Shown here: positions 28,668-37,588 of the stretch, one piece after another | Position numbering within the stretch: the stretch's first letter is position 1 | How the letters are laid out: the number at the start of each line of letters is the position of its first letter | Assembly (NCBI GenBank): GCA_949287245.1 | Contig: CASEFL010000005.1 | Span: 1-64,000 of the forward strand | Direction: 5' to 3' | Length of the DNA: 64,000 bases | Origin: an uncultured Bacillota bacterium | GTDB lineage: Bacteria; Bacillota_I; Bacilli_A; RFN20; CAG-826 | Program-made: the position numbers and the translations under genes | Notes under the pieces: generated by a model | Database searches by the model: none | Seen by the model: the letters and a program-made list of their open reading frames with translations, nothing else | Told to the model about the DNA's origin: nothing

Positions 28668-30098
28668 TCATTTTTCGTTCATCGACTTAGGAATCCAACG
28701 TTTTGCCTCCCTAAAAGCACTTAGTGCTTCAGAAGAAATCTTTTTTATGTGAATCGTTTTAAATTCCTTTACTTTAACTTGTCCTGGATTTGTCCCTTTA
28801 TTTACCATTTTCCGATAGGTATACATGATGTCGCCATCTTCCTTATTGGAAGCAAGAAGAGTTAATTCTGCTGCAAAATGAATTTCGCTTTCTTCTACAT
28901 TGTCTTTGCGAATTATTAAGTGTGCTCCAGAATCTCCCATGACATGAAACCATAAATGATTCCTAGCTGTGCAATATAAAAAAGTTAGGCAATCATTTTG
29001 TTTCGCGTTTTTCCCAAAAAGATAATGCGTGTTATTATATTCAACAAAGTAAGGAAGAGTAGAAGAGGTTAAGGCTAAGTTATCTCTTCCTTTTCTTCCC
29101 GATTGCGGAGTTACTCCTAATTCTTGAGCAAGTAGTTCTAATCCTGATTCATCAGAAGCGATTAACTGCGCAAAACTAAGCTCTAATTCTTCTTTTTCTT
29201 TTTTTGAACGTTGAAGGAATTCTTCGCAGTACCGAATTGTTTCTTTCGCTTTCTTCGCGCGTTTAAAGTACATTTGGGCATTTTCAATGAGAGAATAGCG
29301 ATGATCTAAAATTATTTTCTGCCCTTCTATTTCAAAGGAAGAGGAGTTTGCAGGGATTTCTTCCATATATGTATAAATAAGATTTCCCAACTCCGCATCT
29401 TCGATATGCCCTTTTGCCTGTGTAATTTGTTCATGTAACCGCTCAATTTTTCTCTCCAATTGTTTGATTCTTTTTTCTACGCTTTTAATTAATGGACCAA
29501 AAAGATTTTTCTTTCTTTTTTCCTGGATTTCTTTTTCTTTTTCTAAACATTCTTCTTGATAAGAAGAGAAAGAAAAGGGACGAATATCGCCTCCTGCTTT
29601 TCTTAAAGGCTTATTCGGTAACGTATAGGGAAGATTGCGAATTAAAGGTCGAACATCATGAATGGTTCCTGGGCGGTAGGAAGAGATAATTTTTCGTTCT
29701 CCATCAACAACGATAAGATTAGTATGTAAAGGAATAAGTTCAACAACTAGATAACGAATTTCCTCTTTATAAACATTGTTAATAATTCGCAATTTCAGTT
29801 CCAAAATTCGGTCTTCCGATAGTTGTTGCACTTCAAGAATAAGGCTGGAATCAACTTCTTTTTTTAATTGTTGAAAAAACTTACTTTCTAAACTTTTAAA
29901 ACGAGGGACCCGTTCTCCAAAATAAACACGAGGATTCCGTTCATCAAGAATAATAGCGAAACGATTATTCTCCGTGCCTTGAATGTCAAAATAAAAGGCA
30001 CGATCCTCATACATATTTACTTTAAGAATTCTTCGCCCTTCTAAATATTTTTTTAAGTAGGGAACATACTGTTTTATTTGTTCTTCTTGTAAAGGCAT
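28668..30098 (-). CDS. rqcH: RqcH/NFACT family protein (ribosome quality control)
   Basis: 476 residues. RqcH binds stalled 50S-peptidyl-tRNA and adds alanine tails. The NFACT-N domain (about 1-175) retains the conserved Asp-Arg pair in LSEDRILEL (Asp96, Arg97). A long charged coiled coil follows (about 195-325). The C-terminal NFACT-R domain has HYLFGKNAKQND and LWFHVMGDSGAHLII. Bacillus RqcH has about 570 residues; the missing part corresponds to the helix-hairpin-helix region between NFACT-N and the coiled coil. It has no Shine-Dalgarno sequence, and TATATT ends 6 bases before the ATG. Confidence 0.87.
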   Translation of the reverse strand: MPLQEEQIKQYVPYLKKYLEGRRILKVNMYEDRAFYFDIQGTENNRFAIILDERNPRVYFGERVPRFKSLESKFFQQLKKEVDSSLILEVQQLSEDRILELKLRIINNVYKEEIRYLVVELIPLHTNLIVVDGERKIISSYRPGTIHDVRPLIRNLPYTLPNKPLRKAGGDIRPFSFSSYQEECLEKEKEIQEKRKKNLFGPLIKSVEKRIKQLERKIERLHEQITQAKGHIEDAELGNLIYTYMEEIPANSSSFEIEGQKIILDHRYSLIENAQMYFKRAKKAKETIRYCEEFLQRSKKEKEELELSFAQLIASDESGLELLAQELGVTPQSGRKGRDNLALTSSTLPYFVEYNNTHYLFGKNAKQNDCLTFLYCTARNHLWFHVMGDSGAHLIIRKDNVEESEIHFAAELTLLASNKEDGDIMYTYRKMVNKGTNPGQVKVKEFKTIHIKKISSEALSAFREAKRWIPKSMNEK

Positions 30099-30104
30099 GA
30101 AATT

Positions 30105-30110
30105 AATATA
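30105..30110 (-). promoter_or_regulatory. -10 box of rqcH (leaderless arrangement)
   Basis: Minus-strand TATATT, 5 of 6 consensus bases, ends exactly 6 bases before the rqcH ATG. No clear -35 hexamer is seen at 16-18 bases. Confidence 0.45.
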
Positions 30111-30176
30111 CTTGTTTTTAGGAAATTAGGAGATAACTTTCTTCGTTTTCTTCCATATGAGACGATTTTCCTCTAG

Positions 30177-30205
30177 TTGAATGATGATTTTTTGGGTTTT
30201 ATAAT
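30177..30205 (+). promoter_or_regulatory. Promoter of gmk
   Basis: TTGAAT (30177-30182) and TATAAT (30200-30205) are separated by exactly 17 bases, the best sigma-A-type promoter in the window. Transcription should start about 4 bases before the gmk ATG. Confidence 0.7.
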
Positions 30206-30215
30206 CTCAAAAAAT

Positions 30216-30797
30216 ATGAATAAAAAAGGTTTACTAATTATTCTTTCCGGCCCTTCTGGTGTAGGAAAAGGAACAATTCGGGAAAAAGTTATGGCCGATT
30301 CTTCCTTAAACCTTTCTTATTCTGTTTCTTTAACAACGAGAAAACCTCGGGATGGGGAAAAAGACGGGGTTGATTATTTTTTTGTATCGAACGAGGAATT
30401 TGAAAAACGGATTCAAGAAGGTCTTCTTTTGGAGTACACACGTTTTGTAAAACATAGTTACGGGACTCCTAAAGATTATGTAGAAAAACTTCGGAACGAA
30501 GGGAAAAACGTTCTTTTAGAGATTGAAGTGAATGGGGCTAGACAAGTCATGAGGGCTATGCGGAAAGATAAACCTGTGTCCATTTTTATCTTGCCTCCTT
30601 CCTTTGATGAGTTAGAACGGAGAATTCGCGGTCGTTGCACGGAATGTGAAGCGGCAATTCAAGAACGGCTTAAGCAAGCTCGGGCAGAGTGTAAACTTGC
30701 AGATCAATATGAATATCGTGTGATTAATGACACGATTGAAGATTGTGCAGCACAAATTATACGAATCATTAAGACAGAGATTGCTCGTCATAATTAA
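30216..30797 (+). CDS. gmk: Guanylate kinase
   Basis: About 193 residues, phosphorylating GMP to GDP. The P-loop is SGPSGVGKGT near the N terminus. The GMP-binding elements SLTTRKPRDGEKDGVDYFF and the LEYTRF-HSYGTP region are conserved. I start it at ATG 30216. An upstream TTG at 30177 in the same frame is the -35 box of the promoter and cannot be on the transcript. It lacks a Shine-Dalgarno sequence and has a predicted leader of about 4 bases. First gene of the cluster leading to priA. Confidence 0.95.
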   Translation: MNKKGLLIILSGPSGVGKGTIREKVMADSSLNLSYSVSLTTRKPRDGEKDGVDYFFVSNEEFEKRIQEGLLLEYTRFVKHSYGTPKDYVEKLRNEGKNVLLEIEVNGARQVMRAMRKDKPVSIFILPPSFDELERRIRGRCTECEAAIQERLKQARAECKLADQYEYRVINDTIEDCAAQIIRIIKTEIARHN

Positions 30798-30810
30798 TTT
30801 CTTTTATACT
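30781..30810 (+). promoter_or_regulatory. Promoter of priA (leaderless arrangement)
   Basis: TTGCTC (30781-30786) lies inside the end of gmk and TATACT (30805-30810) is 18 bases further. TATACT ends 6 bases before the priA ATG, which has no Shine-Dalgarno sequence. Confidence 0.5.
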
Positions 30811-30816
30811 TTATAA

Positions 30817-33012
30817 ATGCAAATCCTTTCGGTTTTAATGGAACAAGGGGCAAGGGCTCTTGCCGAGAGTTTTACGTATTTATATGAAGGGGAAGAGACT
30901 TTAGAGCCTTATATTCGCCTTCGTGTTTTGTTTGCCGGCAAAATGCGCATTGGATTCTTAGAAAAATCAGAAAAAACAACCGAGAAACGTGGGGATATTG
31001 AAAAAAGACTTGGCTTTTCGCCTCATGTAGTGAATAAGGAAGACATTATTGATGAGGCTCCAATCCTTGATGAAAATTTAGTTTCTTTAGCAAAAAAAGT
31101 ATCTGAATATTACATGGCGCCACTAATTACGGTTTTTCAAGCCATGCTCCCTCCTTCTTTAACCCCGCGTACAGCATCCTTAAAAAAACCACAAATTTCT
31201 TATGAAAAAATTGTTGTTCCTCTCTCTTTTGATGAAACCAATTTAACTCCCAAACAAATTGAGTTAATGCGGAGTTTAGCACACGGTCCAATTTTAAAAA
31301 AAGACGTTTCCTCTACTTCTGCTTTAGAAGGCTGTCTTAAAAAAGGACGTTGTAAGATTGTTTTACAAGAAAGAAAAAAACGCAAAGCTTATTTTGGCGA
31401 AAAAGAGGAAGCACACTCTCTTCTTCCTATGCAAAAGCAAGCAATGGAAGACATTCTTTCTTCTTCCCAGAATGTTGTTCTTCTTCAAGGGGTTACGGGT
31501 TCAGGAAAAACGGAGGTTTACCTTCATTTATCGGAAAAGATTTTATCTAGTGGCGGTAATGTTTTGATGCTTGTTCCTGAAATTAATTTAACTCCGCGTA
31601 TGGTGGAATATTTTCAACGACGTTTTGGGGATCAAGTTGCCGTTCTTCATAGTGAATTATCCGACGGCGAACGGTATGAAGAATATCGAAGAATAAAAAG
31701 AGGAGAGGCTTCAATTGTGATTGGGGCAAGAAGTGCAGTTTTTGCTCCTCTTCCTCATATCGCTCTTATTATTTTAGATGAAGAACATGTTGACAGTTAT
31801 AAGCAAGAAAATATGCCTCATTATCATGCTCGAGAAGTCGCAATTTGGCGGGGAGAACAAGAAGGCGCGAAAGTCGTCTTAGGTTCAGCAACTCCCAGTT
31901 TAGAAAGCAAAGCACGGGCAAATAAGGGTGTATATGGCTATACAGAAATGAAAGAACGGGTTTCTGGAAAGCCTTTGCCGCAAGCGACAATTATTGATAT
32001 GCGAAAAAAAGAAAATCGCTTTAAAGATAGTCAAAAAATTTCGCTTCCTTTGGCAAAAAAAATGAAAGAAAAACTTTCCTCTCATGAGCAATGTCTTCTC
32101 TTGCTAAATAGGCGTGGGTATTGGGTTGGCGTAGAATGTGCTTCCTGTGGTCATTTATTTTTATGTCCCGTTTGCGGTTCATCTTTAACTTATCACTTTG
32201 AAGATTCTTTATTAAAGTGCCACCACTGTGGGCATGTGGAACTTTATCCTAAGTATTGCCCGATATGTGGGAAAGTTAATTTTCGCCGTGTAGGGTATGG
32301 AACAGAGCGCCTAACCGAAGAAATAAAGCGTTTATTTCCAGAAGCTACAGTTGAACGTCTTGATTCCGATGTTGCTTCTTCCAAAAAGAGAATGGAAGGA
32401 ATTCTTCAAGATTTTCGTAACCATAAAATTGATATTTTGGTAGGAACGCAGATGATTGCGAAAGGACATGATTTTCCTGATGTTGGTTTATCTGCCCTAG
32501 TGGATGCAGACATTGGACTTAGTATTCCCGGTTATCGAAGTTCTGAACGAGTTTTCAATTTAGTTTGTCAAATGATTGGACGTGCTGGGCGAAGCAAAAT
32601 TGCTGGGGAAGCGTTAGTTCAAACATACAACCCTCAATTTTCCGCCATTGCTTTAGGGGCAAAACAAGATTACGAAACTTTCTATCAAAAAGAAATGAAA
32701 GTTCGCAAAGAAGGAGGCAATCCTCCTTATCGATATTTGCTTTTATTGTCTTATTTGAGTCACAAAGTGGAACGGGCAGAAGAAGCCGTATTTGAAACAA
32801 AGGAAGCTTTGATGAAAGAAGATTTTCCATCTTTCCGTGCTTTAGGGCCTATTGATCCCTATTATAAAGAAATCGATGGACGCTTCCGTAAATCTCTTCT
32901 TTTAACCGCAAAAGATATGAATCCTATAAAAATAAAAGTAAAAGAACTGGCGGAAAAGTATTTAAAAATGGGAATTTCTTACGATATTGATGTGGATCCG
33001 CTCGATTCTTAG
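30817..33012 (+). CDS. priA: Primosomal protein N' (PriA helicase)
   Basis: 731 residues, the 3'-to-5' helicase that restarts stalled replication forks. The N-terminal DNA-binding domain is followed by the helicase core with Walker A GVTGSGKTEVY (225-235) and the DEEH box. The two zinc sites are built from CASCGHLFLCPVCGSS and CHHCGH...CPICG. All eight zinc cysteines are present. Length matches the family. In Bacillus, coaBC and rpoZ lie between gmk and priA; here they are missing. Confidence 0.95.
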   Translation: MQILSVLMEQGARALAESFTYLYEGEETLEPYIRLRVLFAGKMRIGFLEKSEKTTEKRGDIEKRLGFSPHVVNKEDIIDEAPILDENLVSLAKKVSEYYMAPLITVFQAMLPPSLTPRTASLKKPQISYEKIVVPLSFDETNLTPKQIELMRSLAHGPILKKDVSSTSALEGCLKKGRCKIVLQERKKRKAYFGEKEEAHSLLPMQKQAMEDILSSSQNVVLLQGVTGSGKTEVYLHLSEKILSSGGNVLMLVPEINLTPRMVEYFQRRFGDQVAVLHSELSDGERYEEYRRIKRGEASIVIGARSAVFAPLPHIALIILDEEHVDSYKQENMPHYHAREVAIWRGEQEGAKVVLGSATPSLESKARANKGVYGYTEMKERVSGKPLPQATIIDMRKKENRFKDSQKISLPLAKKMKEKLSSHEQCLLLLNRRGYWVGVECASCGHLFLCPVCGSSLTYHFEDSLLKCHHCGHVELYPKYCPICGKVNFRRVGYGTERLTEEIKRLFPEATVERLDSDVASSKKRMEGILQDFRNHKIDILVGTQMIAKGHDFPDVGLSALVDADIGLSIPGYRSSERVFNLVCQMIGRAGRSKIAGEALVQTYNPQFSAIALGAKQDYETFYQKEMKVRKEGGNPPYRYLLLLSYLSHKVERAEEAVFETKEALMKEDFPSFRALGPIDPYYKEIDGRFRKSLLLTAKDMNPIKIKVKELAEKYLKMGISYDIDVDPLDS

Positions 33013-33042
33013 AAAAAGTCTCACCCTTCGCACGCGTGAGCG

Positions 33043-33051
33043 TGATATGAT
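33043..33051 (+). promoter_or_regulatory. Candidate extended -10 promoter after priA
   Basis: TGATATGAT matches the extended -10 form TGnTATAAT with one mismatch. It lies after two tandem GCGTGA copies and precedes the DUF1904-like gene by 24 bases. Confidence 0.4.
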
Positions 33052-33075
33052 ATCTTCCGTTTTGAGAGGACTTTG

Positions 33076-33564
33076 ATGATTCTAATTACGTTTGAAGGTC
33101 TTGATCCCTTTGTGACAGGACGCTATAGCCGAGAACATCTAAAAAACCTTGCATCTCTTTTTGAGACGAAAGAAGAGGAAATTTCTTTCTTCGTTCCGAA
33201 TGGGACAATCGTTCATGAAGGGATTGAACAAACAAGTTGGAACATTGTTGTGAAAGTAGAATGTTCCATGAAGTATCAAGGTTTAGAAAAGAATGTTGCG
33301 GCTTATTTATTAAAAACTTTAAAGGACTTTGCCATTCACTGTACGGTTCTTTTTAGTTACCATGATGAAAGACATTTGCATTCTTTCGTTAATGAAAAAT
33401 ATCCGCTTTATTTATCTCATGACGAGATTCAAGAAGCTGAGGAAGCTTTGGAAGAAGCAGAAGAGGAAGTGTATACCGGTGATATTTTTGCCGAACATAA
33501 AGAAGAACTTGAAGAATTAGAAAAAACGCTTGAAGGAAAAGCGAAAGGGTCGAAAGAGGATTAA
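33076..33564 (+). CDS. Possible DUF1904-like protein
   Basis: About 162 residues. The N-terminal 110 residues resemble DUF1904 proteins, a small tautomerase-fold-like family of unknown function. Points of resemblance are the start MILITFEGL, the segment SFFVPNGTIVHEG, and a hydrophobic strand near the middle. The last 45 residues are an acidic, Glu-rich helix. ATG 33076 has GAGAGGA 5 bases upstream; a TTG one codon earlier is less likely. It sits between priA and an RsmB-like gene, where Bacillus has def and fmt. Assignment is tentative. Confidence 0.5.
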   Translation: MILITFEGLDPFVTGRYSREHLKNLASLFETKEEEISFFVPNGTIVHEGIEQTSWNIVVKVECSMKYQGLEKNVAAYLLKTLKDFAIHCTVLFSYHDERHLHSFVNEKYPLYLSHDEIQEAEEALEEAEEEVYTGDIFAEHKEELEELEKTLEGKAKGSKED

Positions 33565-33566
33565 TT

Positions 33567-34895
33567 ATGAAACAATTAGAAATTGCGAATAAAATTTTGC
33601 AAGACATTGAAGAGAACGGAACTTCTTTCCGTGATGCCATTGGAACTTATTTCCGTGAAAATAAAGGGGATGAACTCTATCGTTCGGTAGTAACCAATCT
33701 TGTTGGTACTTCTTTGCGTCATAAGATGCTTTTTGAACATGTTTTGCAATATTTCAGCACCTTAAGTGCGGAAGATAAGCGCCTCATTTATCTTGTGATG
33801 GCAAATGCTCATTACGCAAAAGTTCTTGGGAATGAGCAAGATGTTTTAGCCTATTTAACCTCGGTAATGGGGGATGAAAAAGCGATTTTGGTTCGTGACA
33901 ATTTCTTAGCCAAAAGACCACAAGAAATTTTGCAAAGCGACAACAAGCCTTTTGAAGAAAAATACCTTCTTCTTTCTTGCAATTGCCCCCTTTGGGTATA
34001 TCGCACCATTCGTAATACTGTAAATACTTCAAAAGCCTATAACTCGATTCGTGAATTAACTCATCCTTCCAAACCAACGGTGCGGTTAAGAAGAACTCAT
34101 TTATCTGAACGGGTGTTTTTAGAAATGCTTGAAAGTAAGGATTATCGTCCCACCGCGGTAGAAGATATTTATTCTTATGTTGGTAAAGCTCCCTTACGAA
34201 CAAGGAATGAATGGAAATCAAATGATATTTTCTTAGAAAAACTGGGAACAAAATATGTTTTAGATCAAATTTCGTTAAAGGAAAATGATCATGCGTTAAT
34301 GTATTGTGAGAACGAAGATTGTTCTCCTTTAAGAGAGCTTATTGAACGCTATATGAATCATGTTGAGAAAATTTCTTTAGGCGTTCATCACGTGGAAAAT
34401 CACGGGGAAGTTCGACGGATGATTAACCGTGATAAACTTAGTAAAAACTTTAATTTCTTTAGTGCAGAATATAAAGATGTTCCTACTTGTTTAGAAGGTG
34501 AAAAACAAAACGTTATTTATTTACTTCCTTTCAGCAGCGGCTTTGATCTTATTCCTACCGCTCCTGATTATCTTTTGCGTTTAAAAGAAAGCCAGGTCCG
34601 TGAATATATTGCCTCCCAAAAAGAGATGCTTGATACTTTTGCGCCTCTTTTGGAAGAAAACGGACAACTCGTCTATATGGTTTATACCATCAACGAAAAA
34701 GAAGGGAAACGACAAATTTCTTCTTTCTTAGAACGCCACCCCGACTTTTATTTAGAAAAGGAAGAACAACTGCTTCCTTGCGATAAAAAGTACGGCACGG
34801 CTCTTTATTACGCTATTGTTCGCAAAGGGAAAAAACCTGAAGCTGGAGAAGAGAAAGTAGAGGTTTCTTCTACTGAGGAAAATCGTAACGAATAA
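33567..34895 (+). CDS. RsmB-like protein lacking the methyltransferase active site
   Basis: 442 residues. The N-terminal 130 residues resemble the NusB-like RNA-binding domain of RsmB (16S rRNA m5C967 methyltransferase). The linker CPLWVYRTIRNTVN ... PTVRLRRTH matches RsmB as well. In the C-terminal half the SAM loop (normally AAPGGKT) reads CENEDCSPL at 247-255. The PCSG catalytic motif reads PFSSG (321-325), and the second catalytic Cys (YSTCT) is replaced in YMVYTINEKE (370-379). Gene order (before rlmN) is the RsmB position. It is probably catalytically dead, with a possible retained rRNA- or protein-binding role. Confidence 0.75.
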   Translation: MKQLEIANKILQDIEENGTSFRDAIGTYFRENKGDELYRSVVTNLVGTSLRHKMLFEHVLQYFSTLSAEDKRLIYLVMANAHYAKVLGNEQDVLAYLTSVMGDEKAILVRDNFLAKRPQEILQSDNKPFEEKYLLLSCNCPLWVYRTIRNTVNTSKAYNSIRELTHPSKPTVRLRRTHLSERVFLEMLESKDYRPTAVEDIYSYVGKAPLRTRNEWKSNDIFLEKLGTKYVLDQISLKENDHALMYCENEDCSPLRELIERYMNHVEKISLGVHHVENHGEVRRMINRDKLSKNFNFFSAEYKDVPTCLEGEKQNVIYLLPFSSGFDLIPTAPDYLLRLKESQVREYIASQKEMLDTFAPLLEENGQLVYMVYTINEKEGKRQISSFLERHPDFYLEKEEQLLPCDKKYGTALYYAIVRKGKKPEAGEEKVEVSSTEENRNE

Positions 34896-35956
34896 TGGAA
34901 ACTACACCAGAGATTAAAAGTATTTATAGTTTTCCTCTTCAAGAACTTACGCTTGAATTAGAAAAAAGAGGAGAAAAGTCCTATCGCGCGAACCAGATTT
35001 TTGAATGGCTATATGTTAAAAAAGCCAAGTCTTGGGAGGAGATGACGAATCTTTCGAAAGAACTTCGTTCCGAATTATCTGCTCATTTTTTTCTTTCTCT
35101 TCCTAAGATTTTTCATAAAGAGGAAAGTAAGGATGGGACAATAAAGCTTCTTTTAGAAATGGAAGATGGCGCGAAAGTTGAAACGGTGTTGATGCGTTAT
35201 GATTATGGGAACGCGATATGTGTTTCTTCCGAAGTTGGCTGTTCCATGGGTTGTGCTTTTTGTGCTTCTGGCTTGTTAAAGAAAGAACGAGGACTTACCG
35301 CTGGGGAAATGGTAGGACAAGTTCTTCTTATGGATGAAATACTTGAAAGTGAACTGGAAAGAGTCTCGCATGTTGTCGTAATGGGCACGGGTGAACCTTT
35401 TGATAATTATGATGAAGTAATGAAATTTATTTCCATCATTAATGAGAACAAAGGTCTTGCGATCGGTGCGCGCCATATTACTGTCTCTACTTGTGGGCTA
35501 CCAGATGGGATTCGTAAGTATGCTCATAGTGGTTTACAAATTAATCTTGCCATTTCTCTTCACGCCCCAAATGACGAAATCCGTGCAAAACTCATGCCAA
35601 TTGCAAGAAAATACCCGTTAAGTGAACTCATGGATGCAATACGTGAATATCTTGAGGTATCTGGACGCCGGGTGACCTATGAATACATTATGTTAAAGGG
35701 AATAAATGATTCCTTAGACTGCGCCCATGAACTTGTTTCTTTAATCAAAGGCACTTTTGGTTATGTAAATTTAATTCCCTTTAATCCCGTTAAGGAGAAG
35801 CCTTTTGTTCGTGCAGAACGAAAAAATGTAGAAAAATTTCGCGATTATTTAAATGATCATGGCGTGAAATGCACGATTCGGAAAGAATTTGGAACGGATA
35901 TTGACGCCGCTTGTGGTCAGCTCCGTGTTAAAGTAGAAAGAGGAGCAAAAAAATGA
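34895..35956 (+). CDS. rlmN: Dual-specificity RNA methyltransferase RlmN
   Basis: 353-residue radical-SAM enzyme that methylates C2 of A2503 in 23S rRNA and A37 in some tRNAs. The cluster-binding motif CSMGCAFC uses Cys116, Cys120 and Cys123. The SAM-binding MGTGEPFDNYD and the C-terminal CGQLR cysteine are present. Length is normal. It overlaps the RsmB-like gene by 1 base and the phosphatase by 4 bases. Confidence 0.96.
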   Translation: METTPEIKSIYSFPLQELTLELEKRGEKSYRANQIFEWLYVKKAKSWEEMTNLSKELRSELSAHFFLSLPKIFHKEESKDGTIKLLLEMEDGAKVETVLMRYDYGNAICVSSEVGCSMGCAFCASGLLKKERGLTAGEMVGQVLLMDEILESELERVSHVVVMGTGEPFDNYDEVMKFISIINENKGLAIGARHITVSTCGLPDGIRKYAHSGLQINLAISLHAPNDEIRAKLMPIARKYPLSELMDAIREYLEVSGRRVTYEYIMLKGINDSLDCAHELVSLIKGTFGYVNLIPFNPVKEKPFVRAERKNVEKFRDYLNDHGVKCTIRKEFGTDIDAACGQLRVKVERGAKK

Positions 35957-36714
35957 GTCAAAAGGTTTATCGTGGAGTATATGCTTCGAAAACTGACCGT
36001 GGTCGAGTGCGAAAAACAAACGAGGATCAAGCTCATGTTGCCATTAGTGCGAATGATGAAGTTTTCTTAATTGTTTGTGATGGTGTTGGTGGGGCAGCAC
36101 GGGGTGAACTTGCTTCAAAAATGGCGGTTGACTCACTTTTAGCTAGTTTTCAAAAGAAAAAATCCCATCGTTTTGCTTTTTTTGACCGGATATTTTTCCA
36201 TCGGGCTTTAAAGGAAGCGAATTCTTTAATTTACGAAACTGCCAGAAAAAACGAATCCAATTGTGGAAATATGAGTACCACTCTTGTTTGCGCGCTTATT
36301 TCTCGTAATCGTTTGTTAATTGCTTCTTTAGGAGATTCTCGTGCGTATTGGGTAAAAGAGGGAAAACTTTTGCAGTTAACGGAAGATGAAACTTATGTTC
36401 ATGCCTTAGTAAAAGCAGGAAAAATTAGTGAACAAGAAGCGGCTGTCCATCCAGACCGTCACGTCATTATGAATGCTTTAGGAATTTATCCTTCTATCTC
36501 TTTCTCATTTTTAAAAAGAAAATACTCAGGTGAACCAATTCTTTTATGTAGTGATGGGCTTTATACTCAAGTTAGCGAAGAAACGATTGAAGCCATTCTT
36601 TTAACCAATCAACGCGTCGATCAAAAAGTCGGTTCCCTGATTATGGAAGCAAATAGTGCTGGGGGGAGTGACAATTGCGCAATTGCCTATTGGGAGGCTT
36701 TCCCTCATGATTGA
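35953..36714 (+). CDS. prpC: PP2C-type Ser/Thr phosphatase
   Basis: 253 residues, a metal-dependent phosphatase that reverses PrkC phosphorylation. Motifs: SKTDRGRVRKTNEDQ at the start, VCDGVGGAARGE, IASLGDSRAYW, and LLCSDGLYTQV. The final Asp motif is GGSDNCAI. It forms the usual PrpC-PrkC pair, overlapping the kinase gene by 8 bases. Confidence 0.94.
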   Translation: MSQKVYRGVYASKTDRGRVRKTNEDQAHVAISANDEVFLIVCDGVGGAARGELASKMAVDSLLASFQKKKSHRFAFFDRIFFHRALKEANSLIYETARKNESNCGNMSTTLVCALISRNRLLIASLGDSRAYWVKEGKLLQLTEDETYVHALVKAGKISEQEAAVHPDRHVIMNALGIYPSISFSFLKRKYSGEPILLCSDGLYTQVSEETIEAILLTNQRVDQKVGSLIMEANSAGGSDNCAIAYWEAFPHD

Positions 36715-37585
36715 AATTGGTTCAAAAGTGGAAGGGAGATACCGTATTGTTGGGCGCATTGCCCATGGCGGTATGGCCGATATTTATGAAGCCTATGATG
36801 TAGTTACTCATCATGCCGTGGCGTTAAAACTTTTACGCGCGGACATGATGGATAAAAAAGAAAATGTGGAACGTTTTCATCGTGAATGCATTGCGGCTGC
36901 CTCTTTAAATAATCCCAATATCGTAAAGGTTTATGGTTCAGGAGAAATTGATGGGCGGCCTTATATGGCGAATGAATATGTAGATGGCCGTACTTTACGC
37001 GATAAATTAAATATGACCGCAGGTCATACTTTAGGACCACTTGAGGCTTGCGAAATTATGCTTCAACTTTGTGATGGGGTTGCCTATATTCATGCACATG
37101 GACTCATTCATCGTGATTTAAAACCAGATAATTTATTTTATCTTCCTGATGGTTCCATCAAAATTAGCGATTTTGGGATTGCATGCCGTTTAGGGGAGGA
37201 TTCAAAAGGGGACGCCATCCCTGGTACGATTTTTTATACCGCACCTGAAATTTTATTGTCGGGAAATGCATGTATTCAAAGTGATATTTATTCGATGGGA
37301 ATTCTCTTTTTTGAGATTTTAACAGGACGTGTTCCTTTTGATGCCAGTAGAAGCGAGGAAATCGCAATGGCCCATATTAAGAAAAAGATGCCAGATCCTT
37401 CTTCTTTTGTGCCAAGTATTCCCAAATCTTTAGACCGAATTATTCTGAAAGCAACAAGGAAAAGGCCCCAAGACCGCTTCCATAGCGCAGAAGAAATGAA
37501 GGCTTCTATTGAAAGTGCTTTAAAGAATGGAAATGATTTTCATGAAAGAAGGGGCTTCCTTTCTCGTTTATTTGGGTTTAAATAA
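36707..37585 (+). CDS. prkC: PrkC-like Ser/Thr kinase without membrane or PASTA domains
   Basis: About 292 residues containing only the kinase domain. The ATP lysine is Lys41 (VALKLL), the catalytic loop HRDLKPDN has Asp137, DFG is at 155-157, and PGTIFYTAPE is the activation segment end. Bacillus PrkC has about 648 residues with one membrane helix and extracellular PASTA repeats; here the gene stops about 20 residues after the kinase domain at FLSRLFGFK. ATG 36707 has GGGAGG 9 bases upstream. It should be cytoplasmic and cannot sense peptidoglycan directly. Confidence 0.92.
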   Translation: MIEIGSKVEGRYRIVGRIAHGGMADIYEAYDVVTHHAVALKLLRADMMDKKENVERFHRECIAAASLNNPNIVKVYGSGEIDGRPYMANEYVDGRTLRDKLNMTAGHTLGPLEACEIMLQLCDGVAYIHAHGLIHRDLKPDNLFYLPDGSIKISDFGIACRLGEDSKGDAIPGTIFYTAPEILLSGNACIQSDIYSMGILFFEILTGRVPFDASRSEEIAMAHIKKKMPDPSSFVPSIPKSLDRIILKATRKRPQDRFHSAEEMKASIESALKNGNDFHERRGFLSRLFGFK

Positions 37586-37588
37586 GGA

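Noticed and set aside
30177-30215. TTG start for gmk at 30177
   Set aside because: The codon lies in the -35 box of the TTGAAT-17-TATAAT promoter, so it would be outside the transcript. The added residues are not part of guanylate kinases.
33021-33045. Terminator in the tandem GCGTGA / CTCAC...GTGAG region after priA
   Set aside because: The repeat has no T tract and overlaps an extended -10 promoter, so a terminator is not supported.
33784-34251. 155-codon minus-strand open frame opposite the RsmB-like gene
   Set aside because: Because the RsmB-like gene is degenerate I considered the reverse strand. The forward frame keeps RsmB domain order and operon overlaps, while the reverse frame has no recognisable motif.
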